A DNA stretch of 64,000 bases from a virus. The position numbers and the translations under genes were made by a program. Positions 51,237 to 59,838 of the stretch are shown piece after piece; the first letter of the stretch is position 1, and each line of letters opens with the position of its first letter. The notes beneath the pieces were generated by a model. That model ran no database searches. It was not told where the DNA came from and worked only from the letters and a program-made list of their open reading frames with translations. The stretch lies in IMG/VR virus record IMGVR_UViG_3300022744_000020, positions 62,001 to 126,000 of that record, one strand, 5' to 3'.

Positions 51237-52904
51237 ATGTACGATCAAAAAGCATTGAAATTCCTCCGGGATATTCTACCCCTGGGTTCCATGATCGTCA
51301 CCCCAGGTGAAACCATTGACGCGCAAATCGGCAATGAGCGCGTTCAGATCTTGGTGGAAGGTCGCAAGATCATTCTGCCGGAAGAGCGTTACAACTCTTT
51401 GAGCACAGCGGAACGCGAGCAGTTTCACGTGTTCCTGCCGCTCCAGGAAAGCTCCGCTGTCGTCGCGGTTTCGAAAGCCACGGAAAAATGGATTCGAAAC
51501 TGCGTGGTCACCATCAACCTGAAGACCATCGGTCTGATTGGCGACCTGCTGCGAATCGCGCACAGCCGCTACGTCAACGACGCCCCGATCCAGTTCGCAC
51601 CGCTGCTGGTTGCTCTCAATGAGTGCGACCCCAACAAATCCAAGGTCAAGAAGGGAAAAGAAGGGGAGGTCGAAACGATCTCCCATAGCTGGATCGACAA
51701 GTGGGGGCAACTGAGTCGCAAGTTCACCGACAGCCAGTGGACTGCGGCTAACAGTCTGGTTTGGGGATTCTCCAAACGAAACGCTCGCGTGGATAACGTG
51801 AGCTACCTGCGCGCCTTCGTCACAACTTTCCCGCTCTACGAAGAGTTGGTGCTGGCTGAGACGCGGGAAAAGAAGGAGGTGTATGGGATCACCATTCCTT
51901 CGGCGCTGCGACGCACGATCCGGCAGATCTTCGAGGTGCTTTTCCCGAACCTGAACAAGGAAGGGGAGTATCTGTTCCGAACGAACTCCCATCATGCTCC
52001 GGTTCTGATCGTCTGCTTGCAGGCGATGCACAAGCTGTACTCGAAGATCAATGAGCTGATCGAGAGCGACTTCTACCAGAACACCATGCGTGCCCTGGGT
52101 GAAGATCCGGTTGAACCCATGAGCATGGAGTGGACAACCTGGTACTCGAATATCGAGCAGAACCTGGCAGACATCTCCAGCAAGATGGGTGTCAGCGTGG
52201 TGACCGCGAGCCAATCCGCGCAGGCTCGAAGCATTCCGGTCCCTGAAGTGAGCGTTCCTGTTGTTGTCCCGCCCCTGCAACAACAAGCTCAGATCACACC
52301 TCCGAGCCTTCCAATGAACCCGACCCAACCGGTGACCACCCCTGGGGTTCGTCGTATCGCAACGATCGATGGCGGATGGCGAGAAATTCAGGAAATCCGA
52401 CCGGTAACGCCTGGCATTCCAATCGGGGTTCAGGACCAAGGACCGGCCAATCTGGGAAGTTCGTTGCTGGTCAAACGTGCAGAGCAGGCCCAGGTACAAG
52501 CCGTCATGCCGGGCGTGGATTGGACTGATCTGACCGAGACGTTCATGCTTCCCCTGAATGCGCGGCAGGTCATTCAGGTACCGATTGAGCAAGCCGTTGC
52601 CCTGATGCAGCAAGGCAGTACGGTGTTCAACCGAATGGGGCTGCCGATCGAGATCGCACAAGGAAGAATCGGTTTGATCTTTCGTGTTCGACCTGACGCA
52701 CTCAAGGTCTATCAGGAAAGGATGGCGGCAGCTCAGCAGCAGCAGAATCTTTTCCCAGCACCGGCGTCCGGCTTCGGCGGAGGTGGTGGAGGCTTCGGGG
52801 CGGCAAACCCACTGGTGGCCAGCAATCCCTTCTCCTTCGCAAGCGCAAACCAAGTGGGGATGATGCCTCAGCGAACACTCATCAACAACCTGCCTCACTA
52901 TTGA
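51237..52904 (+). CDS. Hypothetical protein, 555 aa (gp70-position gene)
   Basis: ATG 51237 is preferred because the longer frame starts inside a terminator stem; a weak TTGAG site precedes it. The N-terminal 320 residues are alpha/beta, followed by a Pro/Gln/Val-rich flexible linker (PVVVPPLQQQAQITPPS). A short conserved-looking domain follows (VDWTDLTETFMLPLNARQVI), and then a Gln- and Gly-rich tail (GFGGGGGGFGAANP). It lies between the gp69-like gene and the beta-C gene. The function is unknown. Confidence 0.65.
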   Translation: MYDQKALKFLRDILPLGSMIVTPGETIDAQIGNERVQILVEGRKIILPEERYNSLSTAEREQFHVFLPLQESSAVVAVSKATEKWIRNCVVTINLKTIGLIGDLLRIAHSRYVNDAPIQFAPLLVALNECDPNKSKVKKGKEGEVETISHSWIDKWGQLSRKFTDSQWTAANSLVWGFSKRNARVDNVSYLRAFVTTFPLYEELVLAETREKKEVYGITIPSALRRTIRQIFEVLFPNLNKEGEYLFRTNSHHAPVLIVCLQAMHKLYSKINELIESDFYQNTMRALGEDPVEPMSMEWTTWYSNIEQNLADISSKMGVSVVTASQSAQARSIPVPEVSVPVVVPPLQQQAQITPPSLPMNPTQPVTTPGVRRIATIDGGWREIQEIRPVTPGIPIGVQDQGPANLGSSLLVKRAEQAQVQAVMPGVDWTDLTETFMLPLNARQVIQVPIEQAVALMQQGSTVFNRMGLPIEIAQGRIGLIFRVRPDALKVYQERMAAAQQQQNLFPAPASGFGGGGGGFGAANPLVASNPFSFASANQVGMMPQRTLINNLPHY

Positions 52905-52920
52905 GTTGAAGTGGCAGAGA

Positions 52921-52962
52921 TAACACCCGGCGAGCTTTCGCTCTGCCGGGTGTTATTTTTTT
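52921..52962. terminator. Bidirectional terminator between convergent genes
   Basis: TAACACCCGGC pairs with GCCGGGTGTTA around an inner GAGC/GCTC stem, and the plus side continues with TTTTTTTG. It separates the 555-aa gene from the minus-strand gene ending at 52964. Confidence 0.85.
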
Positions 52963-52963
52963 G

Positions 52964-53308
52964 TCAGATGCGATTACTCAAAGACGTTCGGTAATTTGTC
53001 AAGATTCGATTAACCTCTCGAACTGAGGGCACCAGGATCTCTTTGGTTTGCACCCCGAAATCAGCAGGTGATCGCATGAAACTAACCCGCATGATGGTCC
53101 AGTGGTATTGTGATTCGATCTTAGCTTCCCGACAATACCCGTAAAAGTCTCCACTGTAAATAATTGCTTTCTCCAAAGGAACCACTGCAGTTCTGGTCTC
53201 GGAAGAAGTTCGAAGGTAACTCAAATGAGCCTCTATCTCATTCATGAACCCCGGAGAGTAATAAAGATCTGGTCCCGAGGAGGTCATCCTGCTTAAGAAA
53301 GGCATCAT
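52964..53308 (-). CDS. Hypothetical protein, 114 aa
   Basis: ATG 53308 follows TGGGAA. The product (MMPFLSRMTSSGPDLYYSPG...) is alpha/beta and basic at the end, with no family recognised. It is a single minus-strand gene inserted between the 555-aa gene and the RNAP beta-C gene, divergent from the latter. Confidence 0.66.
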   Translation of the reverse strand: MMPFLSRMTSSGPDLYYSPGFMNEIEAHLSYLRTSSETRTAVVPLEKAIIYSGDFYGYCREAKIESQYHWTIMRVSFMRSPADFGVQTKEILVPSVREVNRILTNYRTSLSNRI

Positions 53309-53359
53309 GCTTGAAAATTCCCATTAAAATTAATACTGCTTTTGGCTAAATTTATAATC

Positions 53360-53369
53360 ACACATTATA
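53360..53369 (+). promoter_or_regulatory. Putative promoter (ACACATTATA) of the RNAP beta-C/beta'-C unit
   Basis: The core lies in an AT-rich stretch (TAAATTTATAATC before, AATTTG after), 50 bases before ATG 53419. Confidence 0.55.
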
Positions 53370-53418
53370 AATTTGACCACCTCAAGCGGTGTGTCTACCA
53401 CGAAAGGTCTGCATAAAA

Positions 53419-55554
53419 ATGATCAACATCGACGAACTGAGACATTGGGATTACAGCGCCTACCCTGCGAGTGAAGTAACTCGTGAGATGTTGGGGGTGG
53501 CTGGTTATAACCCTTTTGTCAATTACGACTCGGCCTCCCGTCAGCAGATGGGGGTCGTTCAGCGCGCCCAGACGCCTCCGGCTTCTGGCAGTGAAGTTCC
53601 AAGACTCATCACGGGGTTGGAGAGAGAGTTTGGGAAGTACACCCACAGCATTCGCATGCCTGCCGACGGCGTGGTGGTGGCCGTCATTCAACGCTATCCG
53701 GTACGTGTGGGGGAAAACAGTTTCAACGATGAGTCCATCGTCATCTATGAAGCCCCTGGCGGCGTCCTTGACAGCTTCATGATCCAACCCTACTGGCAGC
53801 GTCACCAGTTGGGTTATCGGTTCAAGCCCAAGCCTGAAGCTCTGAGGAAGCTCCAAGTAGGAAATCAGATTCCCGAGGGTACGATCTTCTACGACACGCC
53901 GAACATCGCTGATGATGGGACGCTCATGATCGGCAACAATGCGTGTGTAGCACGCATGACCATGCCGGGGGTGGCGGAAGACGGTGTGGTGGTTTCTGAG
54001 GAGTACCTGCAACGATTAGGGCTGACCACACTGGAGACGCGAGTCATCAATGTGTCTGGTACGGAAATCGCCAAGAACATGTACGGAGATGACAAGAACT
54101 ACAAAGTCTTTCCTGACATTGGTGATCACATTCGAGACGATTCCATCTTGATGTGTGTCACGGAACTCGGCGACCCACTGCTGGCTCCGGCTCTGTCTTC
54201 TCCGAGAATGCTGCGCGATGTGGATTACCTGAACGACAAACCTACGACGGTGGGGGATTCGTCCGGTGTGGTTGTCTCCATTCGTGTGGATTACGACGGG
54301 TACTCGGATGTGGGTGCGGAGTACGACGCCCAACTGATGAAGTACAGTCGAGCTCTGAAGCAGTACATGCAGAAGATCATCGACGTGTATCTGGAGTTCA
54401 AGCGTCGGCGGGCTCAAGAAGGCCGTGAGCTGGAGTTGGGCAACCACTTCCACCAGATGGTGGTGGAGGCAATGGGGATCACGAACTACACGGGTTCGGG
54501 TCGTCCTGAGCGTCTGAGTCTTCAGCACAAAAAGAATCCGATCAAAGGGTTCCGCGTAGAGATTGTGGTGATGTATGAAAACATCACTCCCAACATTGGA
54601 TTCAAACTGACTGAACCGGGTGGTGGAAAAGGCGTCATCTGTCAGCGAGTTCCTGCCTCTCACATGCCCCGAGATCAGTGGGGTCGAGTGGCTGACATCT
54701 GCATGGATCCGAACAGCACGTTTGCTCGGATGATTCCCAGTCAGTGGTTGAGTGCCTACTATCAAGACAGCCTCTTCCACTGCTTCCGGAATCTCAAGTC
54801 TCGACTGGGCATCAATCGCGACTTGACGAAGAAGGAGGCGCTCGACTACCTCAACCAAAAACCACGGGAAGAGGTCTACTCAGCAGCTTGGTACCTGCTG
54901 AAGTTCTATGCCATCGTGGCCAGTGAAATGCTGGAGTGGTTCAAAGACGCCGACGACACCAAGATCTACCACCACTTGGCTCAAGTCCTTCAGTACGGGA
55001 TCTACCTGTACGTCCCGCCCGAGCATCGAATTCCTGGATTCGATGTGATCCGAGCCATCAAAAACTCGGAGTACCGCCCACCGAAAGGAGTGGTCACGTA
55101 CATTGGGAATTCCGGTAAGCTCCGAACAACCAAAGTTCCCATCCGACTATCGACCATGGAGGTCCAACTGCTGGAGAAGATCGCCAACGACTGGAGTGCT
55201 ATTCACACGCCGAGACTGCACTATACTGGGGTTCCAGCCCCAATGAATCCGGACGACAAGAGCCGAAGGGCTTTCCGGATTCAGGCAGTCAAGGGGTACG
55301 ACGAAGCCGCCACGGCTTTGCTGCGGGCTGCGCTTGGGGCACATTACGTGGCGCGTCTGATGAACTTCAACAACAATCCCGACACTCTGATCAGTGCGGC
55401 CGATCAGATTCTTGGCTCGCCAACACCAGGACATTTCCACGACCTCACACCTGGAGATCCACACCTGGGTGGGGCACGACCCATTCGTCTGGTGAATCAC
55501 ATGTTTGCATGCATGGGGTTCGAAGTAGATTGGGCGGCAGCGCCTGCTCGGTAA
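53419..55554 (+). CDS. RNA polymerase beta subunit, C-terminal part (phiKZ gp71-73 type)
   Basis: This 711-aa protein holds the C-terminal half of beta. The switch and active-site region PGGGKGVICQRVPASHMPRDQWG (residues 400-422) corresponds to the GxxGxKG...P...DMP segment of bacterial beta, and DICMDPNSTFARM after it corresponds to the NPLGVPSRMN region. ATG 53419 follows AAAGG. The beta'-C gene lies 15 bases on. The beta-N part (phiKZ gp123 type) is not in this window. No intron is seen, unlike phiKZ gp71-73. Confidence 0.88.
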   Translation: MINIDELRHWDYSAYPASEVTREMLGVAGYNPFVNYDSASRQQMGVVQRAQTPPASGSEVPRLITGLEREFGKYTHSIRMPADGVVVAVIQRYPVRVGENSFNDESIVIYEAPGGVLDSFMIQPYWQRHQLGYRFKPKPEALRKLQVGNQIPEGTIFYDTPNIADDGTLMIGNNACVARMTMPGVAEDGVVVSEEYLQRLGLTTLETRVINVSGTEIAKNMYGDDKNYKVFPDIGDHIRDDSILMCVTELGDPLLAPALSSPRMLRDVDYLNDKPTTVGDSSGVVVSIRVDYDGYSDVGAEYDAQLMKYSRALKQYMQKIIDVYLEFKRRRAQEGRELELGNHFHQMVVEAMGITNYTGSGRPERLSLQHKKNPIKGFRVEIVVMYENITPNIGFKLTEPGGGKGVICQRVPASHMPRDQWGRVADICMDPNSTFARMIPSQWLSAYYQDSLFHCFRNLKSRLGINRDLTKKEALDYLNQKPREEVYSAAWYLLKFYAIVASEMLEWFKDADDTKIYHHLAQVLQYGIYLYVPPEHRIPGFDVIRAIKNSEYRPPKGVVTYIGNSGKLRTTKVPIRLSTMEVQLLEKIANDWSAIHTPRLHYTGVPAPMNPDDKSRRAFRIQAVKGYDEAATALLRAALGAHYVARLMNFNNNPDTLISAADQILGSPTPGHFHDLTPGDPHLGGARPIRLVNHMFACMGFEVDWAAAPAR

Positions 55555-55569
55555 AAGGAAATCGACAAG

Positions 55570-57636
55570 ATGATTAGAATATCCGCAAGAAAACTTCTGC
55601 TTCGCGATTCAGAAGAGCTGTGGGAAAACCTTCGGGGTCGCTTCATTCTGGTTTACGACGATCGTGAGGTCGTCACGCACTGGAAGGAAGCCATTCTGTC
55701 GTGGTATGGCCTTCGACAATTCAAGGAGTATCCGCACGTCCCTGTGGTGAGTAGTTGTCATTGCACGAACTTCATGCCGACCGGCGGCGTGAGCGTATCG
55801 ACGATGACTGAGATGTTGTGCCACGTGATCTTCCACATCTACGATCACAGCGCGCATCTGATTCGAGCGGATCATCCTGAGAACCGCTATAAGAATCGCT
55901 CGAAGTTCATGGAGCGGCTGTATCTGTTGATCTATCGGATCAACAACCGCGCCTACAACGAACTAATCATCAACCTGGAGGAGTTCGTCCACACCATCGA
56001 CCCTGAAGACATTCTGGAGATCTTGGATCACGAAGGAATTCGAGAAGTCAAGAGAACGGCAGAGCCGACGGTTGAAGGGACCAATGAGATCTACAAGGTC
56101 ATCACGGATGCGCTCAAGAACGATCCTGTGTTGAGGAAGAACGCCGCAGCCACGGCTGTTCGTCTGGGCACTGTCAATCTTCGTCAAGCGCTCCAGCTCT
56201 TCGGCCGACGAGGCTTCTTACCGGAAGTCAATGGACAGATCTTCCCCAATCCGATCAAGGGAGGGTTCTGCGATGGCTTCCGACTGCTGGTGGATGTCAT
56301 CATGGAATCCTCAGCTTGTGCTACGGCACTGATGGCTGCCGGGGACGATCTCAGAACCTCACAGTACGGCGCTCGGCGTCTGTCGATCAATGCAGGGGTG
56401 GTCGAGAAGATTGTCGATGAGGATTGTGGATCCGGGGCTTATCTGCTATGGAAGGTGCGCGGAGATGTCCGACATTCTCCGACGCAGGTGACACCTGGAG
56501 ATCTGAGGGGGTTGGCTGGCAAGTATTACCTGGACGATGACGGCCTCCTGAAGGTTGTTCGGAAAACAGACACGCACCTCATCGGGCGAACATTGAAGTT
56601 GCGTTCTCCCTTTACGGGTTGCGCCACGCGAGAACCTGGCGCCATCTGTGCGGTTTGCTTCGGTGAAGGCTACCTGCAAATCCCGGAGGGTACTGACATT
56701 GGTCCAACGGCCACCAACACCGTCACGGAAAAGTCAGCTCAGGAACTCCTCGGCAAGAAGCACGTCATTGCCTCCGAGGCCATGGAAGGTATTCGTCTCG
56801 ACCAGTTCACCAAGAAGTTCTTCACGGCCGAGTACAACGGATCGGTCTACTTCATCAATCCAAAGATCATCAAACCTGGATTGAAGATGCGGATCACGGC
56901 ACCACAAGTGTCCGGGCTTTCCGACATCCACTTGGAGAATGCGGTTCAGCGCATCAACATCTCGCGCGTCAGCTCCATCGTCAAGGTGGCGTTTGAACAC
57001 ATTGATCAGCACGGCGTCGTGACCATTGAAGACAACGTGAAGGTCAATGCGGCTAATCGCCAAGCCATGTTCACGCGAGAAGCTCTGGCCTATCTGCGTA
57101 ACGACCACTACGAGAACATGGGGACGTTCGTCGAGATCGATCTGTCGGAATGGGATCCCGCACTCCCGTTCTTCCAGTTGGACAACCAGCAAGACAGCGC
57201 AAGCGATCGACTCAAGAAGATCATGTCGATCATCGAGGGAACGGTTGCTAAGAGTGAAGAGCGGTCGACACAAGACCCTGCAGATCTCTTGGCTGAGTTG
57301 TTCGACCTCCTCAACGAGCGACTTGGTATTAGCCTGGCTTTGCTGGAAGTGATCATGCTTTCGGTCATGGCGACGAATCCGAGTCTTGGAAACTACACCA
57401 TCCCGAAGGAAGGAGACGAAAGGATTCCAACGGTTCTGGATACGGCGATTCAGAATCGCTCCGCTGCAGGCTATCTGTGCTACGAAGGCTTCAATAAGGG
57501 CGTGCAAAGCCCCGATAGGTTCCTGGTGGACCCGATAGGGAACCCCGCTTCGATCCCTGTCGATCACCCGCTGGACATGCTGATCAATCCACGGCAAGTG
57601 ATTGATCACATGCGCCAAACAGGTAAGTTGGTTTAA
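55570..57636 (+). CDS. RNA polymerase beta' subunit, C-terminal part (phiKZ gp74 type)
   Basis: This 688-aa protein completes beta'. Cys351, Cys360 and Cys363 (FTGCATREPGAICAVCFGEG) belong to the second beta' zinc cluster. The following TNTVTEKSAQELLGKKH matches the region of bacterial beta' that leads to the trigger loop (IAAQSIGEPGTQLTMRT, diverged). The far C-terminus carries TAIQNRSAAGYLCYEGFNKG. AAAAGGA precedes ATG 55570. It is cotranscribed with the beta-C gene. Confidence 0.85.
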   Translation: MIRISARKLLLRDSEELWENLRGRFILVYDDREVVTHWKEAILSWYGLRQFKEYPHVPVVSSCHCTNFMPTGGVSVSTMTEMLCHVIFHIYDHSAHLIRADHPENRYKNRSKFMERLYLLIYRINNRAYNELIINLEEFVHTIDPEDILEILDHEGIREVKRTAEPTVEGTNEIYKVITDALKNDPVLRKNAAATAVRLGTVNLRQALQLFGRRGFLPEVNGQIFPNPIKGGFCDGFRLLVDVIMESSACATALMAAGDDLRTSQYGARRLSINAGVVEKIVDEDCGSGAYLLWKVRGDVRHSPTQVTPGDLRGLAGKYYLDDDGLLKVVRKTDTHLIGRTLKLRSPFTGCATREPGAICAVCFGEGYLQIPEGTDIGPTATNTVTEKSAQELLGKKHVIASEAMEGIRLDQFTKKFFTAEYNGSVYFINPKIIKPGLKMRITAPQVSGLSDIHLENAVQRINISRVSSIVKVAFEHIDQHGVVTIEDNVKVNAANRQAMFTREALAYLRNDHYENMGTFVEIDLSEWDPALPFFQLDNQQDSASDRLKKIMSIIEGTVAKSEERSTQDPADLLAELFDLLNERLGISLALLEVIMLSVMATNPSLGNYTIPKEGDERIPTVLDTAIQNRSAAGYLCYEGFNKGVQSPDRFLVDPIGNPASIPVDHPLDMLINPRQVIDHMRQTGKLV

Positions 57637-57643
57637 GTAGCTG

Positions 57644-57686
57644 GGCAGCGTGGGGAGCAATCCTCGCGCTGCCTTTCCTTTATTTT
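57644..57686 (+). terminator. Rho-independent terminator
   Basis: GGCAGCG and GGGGA pair with TCCTC and CGCTGCC around a GCAA loop and are followed by TTTCCTTTATTTTT. Confidence 0.82.
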
Positions 57687-57693
57687 TAATGCA

Positions 57694-57741
57694 CATTGTT
57701 CTTAGTTCAGCAGACGGATCGTTTATAAACTAAGAACAATG
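57694..57741 (+). promoter_or_regulatory. 14-bp perfect inverted repeat in helicase leader
   Basis: CATTGTTCTTAGTT (57694-57707) and its exact complement (57728-57741) flank 20 bases, just upstream of the helicase gene. It could be an operator for a dimeric regulator or a leader hairpin. It lies after the terminator, so it is not that terminator itself. A promoter-like CACATTG is part of the left arm. Confidence 0.65.
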
Positions 57742-57765
57742 GGGTATGTATTGAGGACGGACTTT

Positions 57766-59349
57766 ATGCTGAAGCCAAATACCCTACCGACCTTGAAGGA
57801 CCACCGCGCCTTCAAGTACATGACGATTTATGTTCGCTCTCATCACTTTCTGGTGAGAACCTTTGAGCCTCTTGGAAGAGAAATTTGCGGGATACTGTCT
57901 AGACAACTGATTCAATTCAAGGTCTTCAAAACGAAATGGGGAGACATGAAGCGAGAGGCAACAAAAGTATTTGCCTCAAGCAACGCCTCTCGAACGGAGT
58001 TCCGGTACCATATCAACCTGTTGCCGGAATTCAAGCTGATCCTCCAGAACCGGATTCGTGACCCTAAGCTCTACGATTTTGTCATCGAGCCGGAGTACAC
58101 ACCTGATTCGGTTAGCTTCACCATCCAGCCCCAGTGGAGTGACCGGGATTATCAAGTCCCGATCATCGAGTATTTAGCAAGCTCGCCCGTTCGGAGAAGG
58201 TTCTTATCCCTTCAGACCGGTAGAGGTAAAAGCTACTGCGCCATGAGGGCTTGTGCTATTCTCGGGCAGCGAGTAGCCATCTTCGTTCTGCCGAAATACG
58301 CTGACAAGTGGGCTAAGGACATTCAGCGAACCTACGAGTGTGGGAAAAACGACATTCTGATCATCGCTGGATCAAAAGGCTTGAAGGACTTGCTCAGGTT
58401 AAGGGCTCTGGGCAAGATGGAAGCCAAGATCCTCATCTTCAGCATCCCAACGGTGCGTGAGTGGTATGGTCTTTACGAGAAGTACGGTAAAGCCCTCAAG
58501 GAGCTTGGCTACGAATGCTACCCTGAAGATCTGCTGAAGTTCCTTGGTGTTGGTGTACGCATCACAGATGAAGCGCATGAGCATTTCCATGCAAACACCA
58601 AGGTCGACTTCTACACGCACTGCCCCGTGTCAATTGGGCTCTCGGCCACACTGTTCAACCTGGATCAATTCACGGAGAGAATGTACCGGATCATGTATCC
58701 GCCCTCCGAGAGATGTCCTGAGTTAGAGCTGATCCGGTACATCGATGCTTTCTCTGTTTCCTACCGGTGGAAATATCCCGAAGAGATCAAAATCTCTGAG
58801 ACGGGACAGTCGATGTATTCCAACAATGCCGTGGAGTATTGGACGCTCAAACATCCAAAACTACTGAAAGGATGGCTGGAGTATGTGGTCTGGATCGTAG
58901 AGCACGGATATGCCAAAAGCAAAAGGAAAAACAGGAAGATGCTCCTGTACTTTTGGCGCGGAGACATGATCGATGCGGTAGTGAAATGCCTTGAAGGGAA
59001 ATACCCCGATCGCAAAGTCCAGAAGTACATGAGCGAGGAAACTCTGGATCAGCTTTTGGACTGCGACATTGGGGTAACGACCTATGGATCGGCTGGAGCG
59101 GCACTGGACATCCCGGATCTGACTGACGTGGCAATGTTTGTTGGTATTCGCAGTCAGCAATATCTGGTGCAGTTGTCTGGACGATTGCGAGAACTGAGGA
59201 CTCCTGGAGAAGATAATCAGACACGGTTTTACTACGCGGTTTGTTTGAACCAGGAAAAGAGCATGTCCTTTCACGCGAGCAATTATGAGTTATTAAAGCT
59301 CAGGGCCAAGACGGTTAATTGCTTGGACAGTGGAATAGTCATTGGCTAA
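57766..59349 (+). CDS. Superfamily 2 DNA helicase (UvsW/phiKZ gp75 type), 527 aa
   Basis: This ATP-driven DNA helicase or branch-processing enzyme probably serves replication and recombination. Motif I TGRGKS is at residues 151-156, motif II DEAH at 268-271, motif III SAT at 293-295, and motif VI QLSGRLRE at 469-476. A DYQ motif (RDYQVPIIEYL) precedes motif I, as in SF2 enzymes. ATG 57766 follows TTGAGGACGG; an earlier ATG at 57739 lies in the inverted repeat. It follows beta'-C, as phiKZ gp75 follows gp74. Confidence 0.88.
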   Translation: MLKPNTLPTLKDHRAFKYMTIYVRSHHFLVRTFEPLGREICGILSRQLIQFKVFKTKWGDMKREATKVFASSNASRTEFRYHINLLPEFKLILQNRIRDPKLYDFVIEPEYTPDSVSFTIQPQWSDRDYQVPIIEYLASSPVRRRFLSLQTGRGKSYCAMRACAILGQRVAIFVLPKYADKWAKDIQRTYECGKNDILIIAGSKGLKDLLRLRALGKMEAKILIFSIPTVREWYGLYEKYGKALKELGYECYPEDLLKFLGVGVRITDEAHEHFHANTKVDFYTHCPVSIGLSATLFNLDQFTERMYRIMYPPSERCPELELIRYIDAFSVSYRWKYPEEIKISETGQSMYSNNAVEYWTLKHPKLLKGWLEYVVWIVEHGYAKSKRKNRKMLLYFWRGDMIDAVVKCLEGKYPDRKVQKYMSEETLDQLLDCDIGVTTYGSAGAALDIPDLTDVAMFVGIRSQQYLVQLSGRLRELRTPGEDNQTRFYYAVCLNQEKSMSFHASNYELLKLRAKTVNCLDSGIVIG

Positions 59350-59354
59350 CAAAG

Positions 59355-59398
59355 TACAGGACTACCAGTAGAGCTTTCGCTCTACTGGTAGTCCTGTA
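59355..59398. terminator. Terminator hairpin
   Basis: A perfect 20-bp stem (TACAGGACTACCAGTAGAGC and its complement) has a TTTC loop and is followed by TGATTTATTCC. Confidence 0.85.
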
Positions 59399-59421
59399 TG
59401 ATTTATTCCAGTTTTTTACAA

Positions 59422-59433
59422 GCATATATAACC
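59422..59433 (+). promoter_or_regulatory. Putative promoter (GCATATATAACC)
   Basis: The core is followed by AACGTGAATCGAAGACAA, nearly the same as the leader after the 2926 site. The leader then folds as AAGAC/GTCTT. It lies 57 bases before ATG 59490. Confidence 0.5.
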
Positions 59434-59489
59434 AACGTGAATCGAAGACAATCTCGTCTTGCATGCTTGTAAACCGGAAAGAAATTGGA

Positions 59490-59774
59490 ATGCTTCCATC
59501 AACTTCGTATCCGTACTACGATCGACACGGATTGCCCGTGATCCTGGGTCGTTCTTGGATAGATCAGATCGTAGCAGAAACAGACACCGGAATAGAAGGC
59601 GTTGTCAAATACGTTGATCTGTTCAACATCGTAACTTTCGTACCATTGAAAGGGTCAGTCTATTGGGATGCTCCTCGTTGGATTCGTACCTACAAAGAAC
59701 TTTACCTTCTCCATCGCTTAGCGAAGCAATACGAAGCGGAACAGGCGAGGGCCCTTGCTGAGGAAGACTCCTGA
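59490..59774 (+). CDS. Hypothetical protein, 94 aa
   Basis: ATG 59490 follows GGAAAG (59476-59481). The product (MLPSTSYPYYDRHGLPVILG...) is alpha/beta with a charged C-terminal helix (RLAKQYEAEQARALAEED). It is convergent with the SbcC-like gene. The function is unknown. Confidence 0.62.
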   Translation: MLPSTSYPYYDRHGLPVILGRSWIDQIVAETDTGIEGVVKYVDLFNIVTFVPLKGSVYWDAPRWIRTYKELYLLHRLAKQYEAEQARALAEEDS

Positions 59775-59788
59775 CCGTTCTCGGTATA

Positions 59789-59838
59789 ACGCCTGACCTC
59801 GCGGTCAGGCGTAAGAAGATCGAAAGATCTTTTTTTTT
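59789..59838. terminator. Double terminator hairpin between convergent genes
   Basis: ACGCCTGACC/GGTCAGGCGT with a TCGC loop is followed by GAAGATC/GATCTTT and a run of T. It lies between the 59490 gene and the minus-strand SbcC-like gene. Confidence 0.87.

Noticed and set aside
51276-52898. Minus-strand frame opposite the 555-aa gene
   Set aside because: It mirrors the plus-strand gene, lacks a ribosome site and has an implausible composition.
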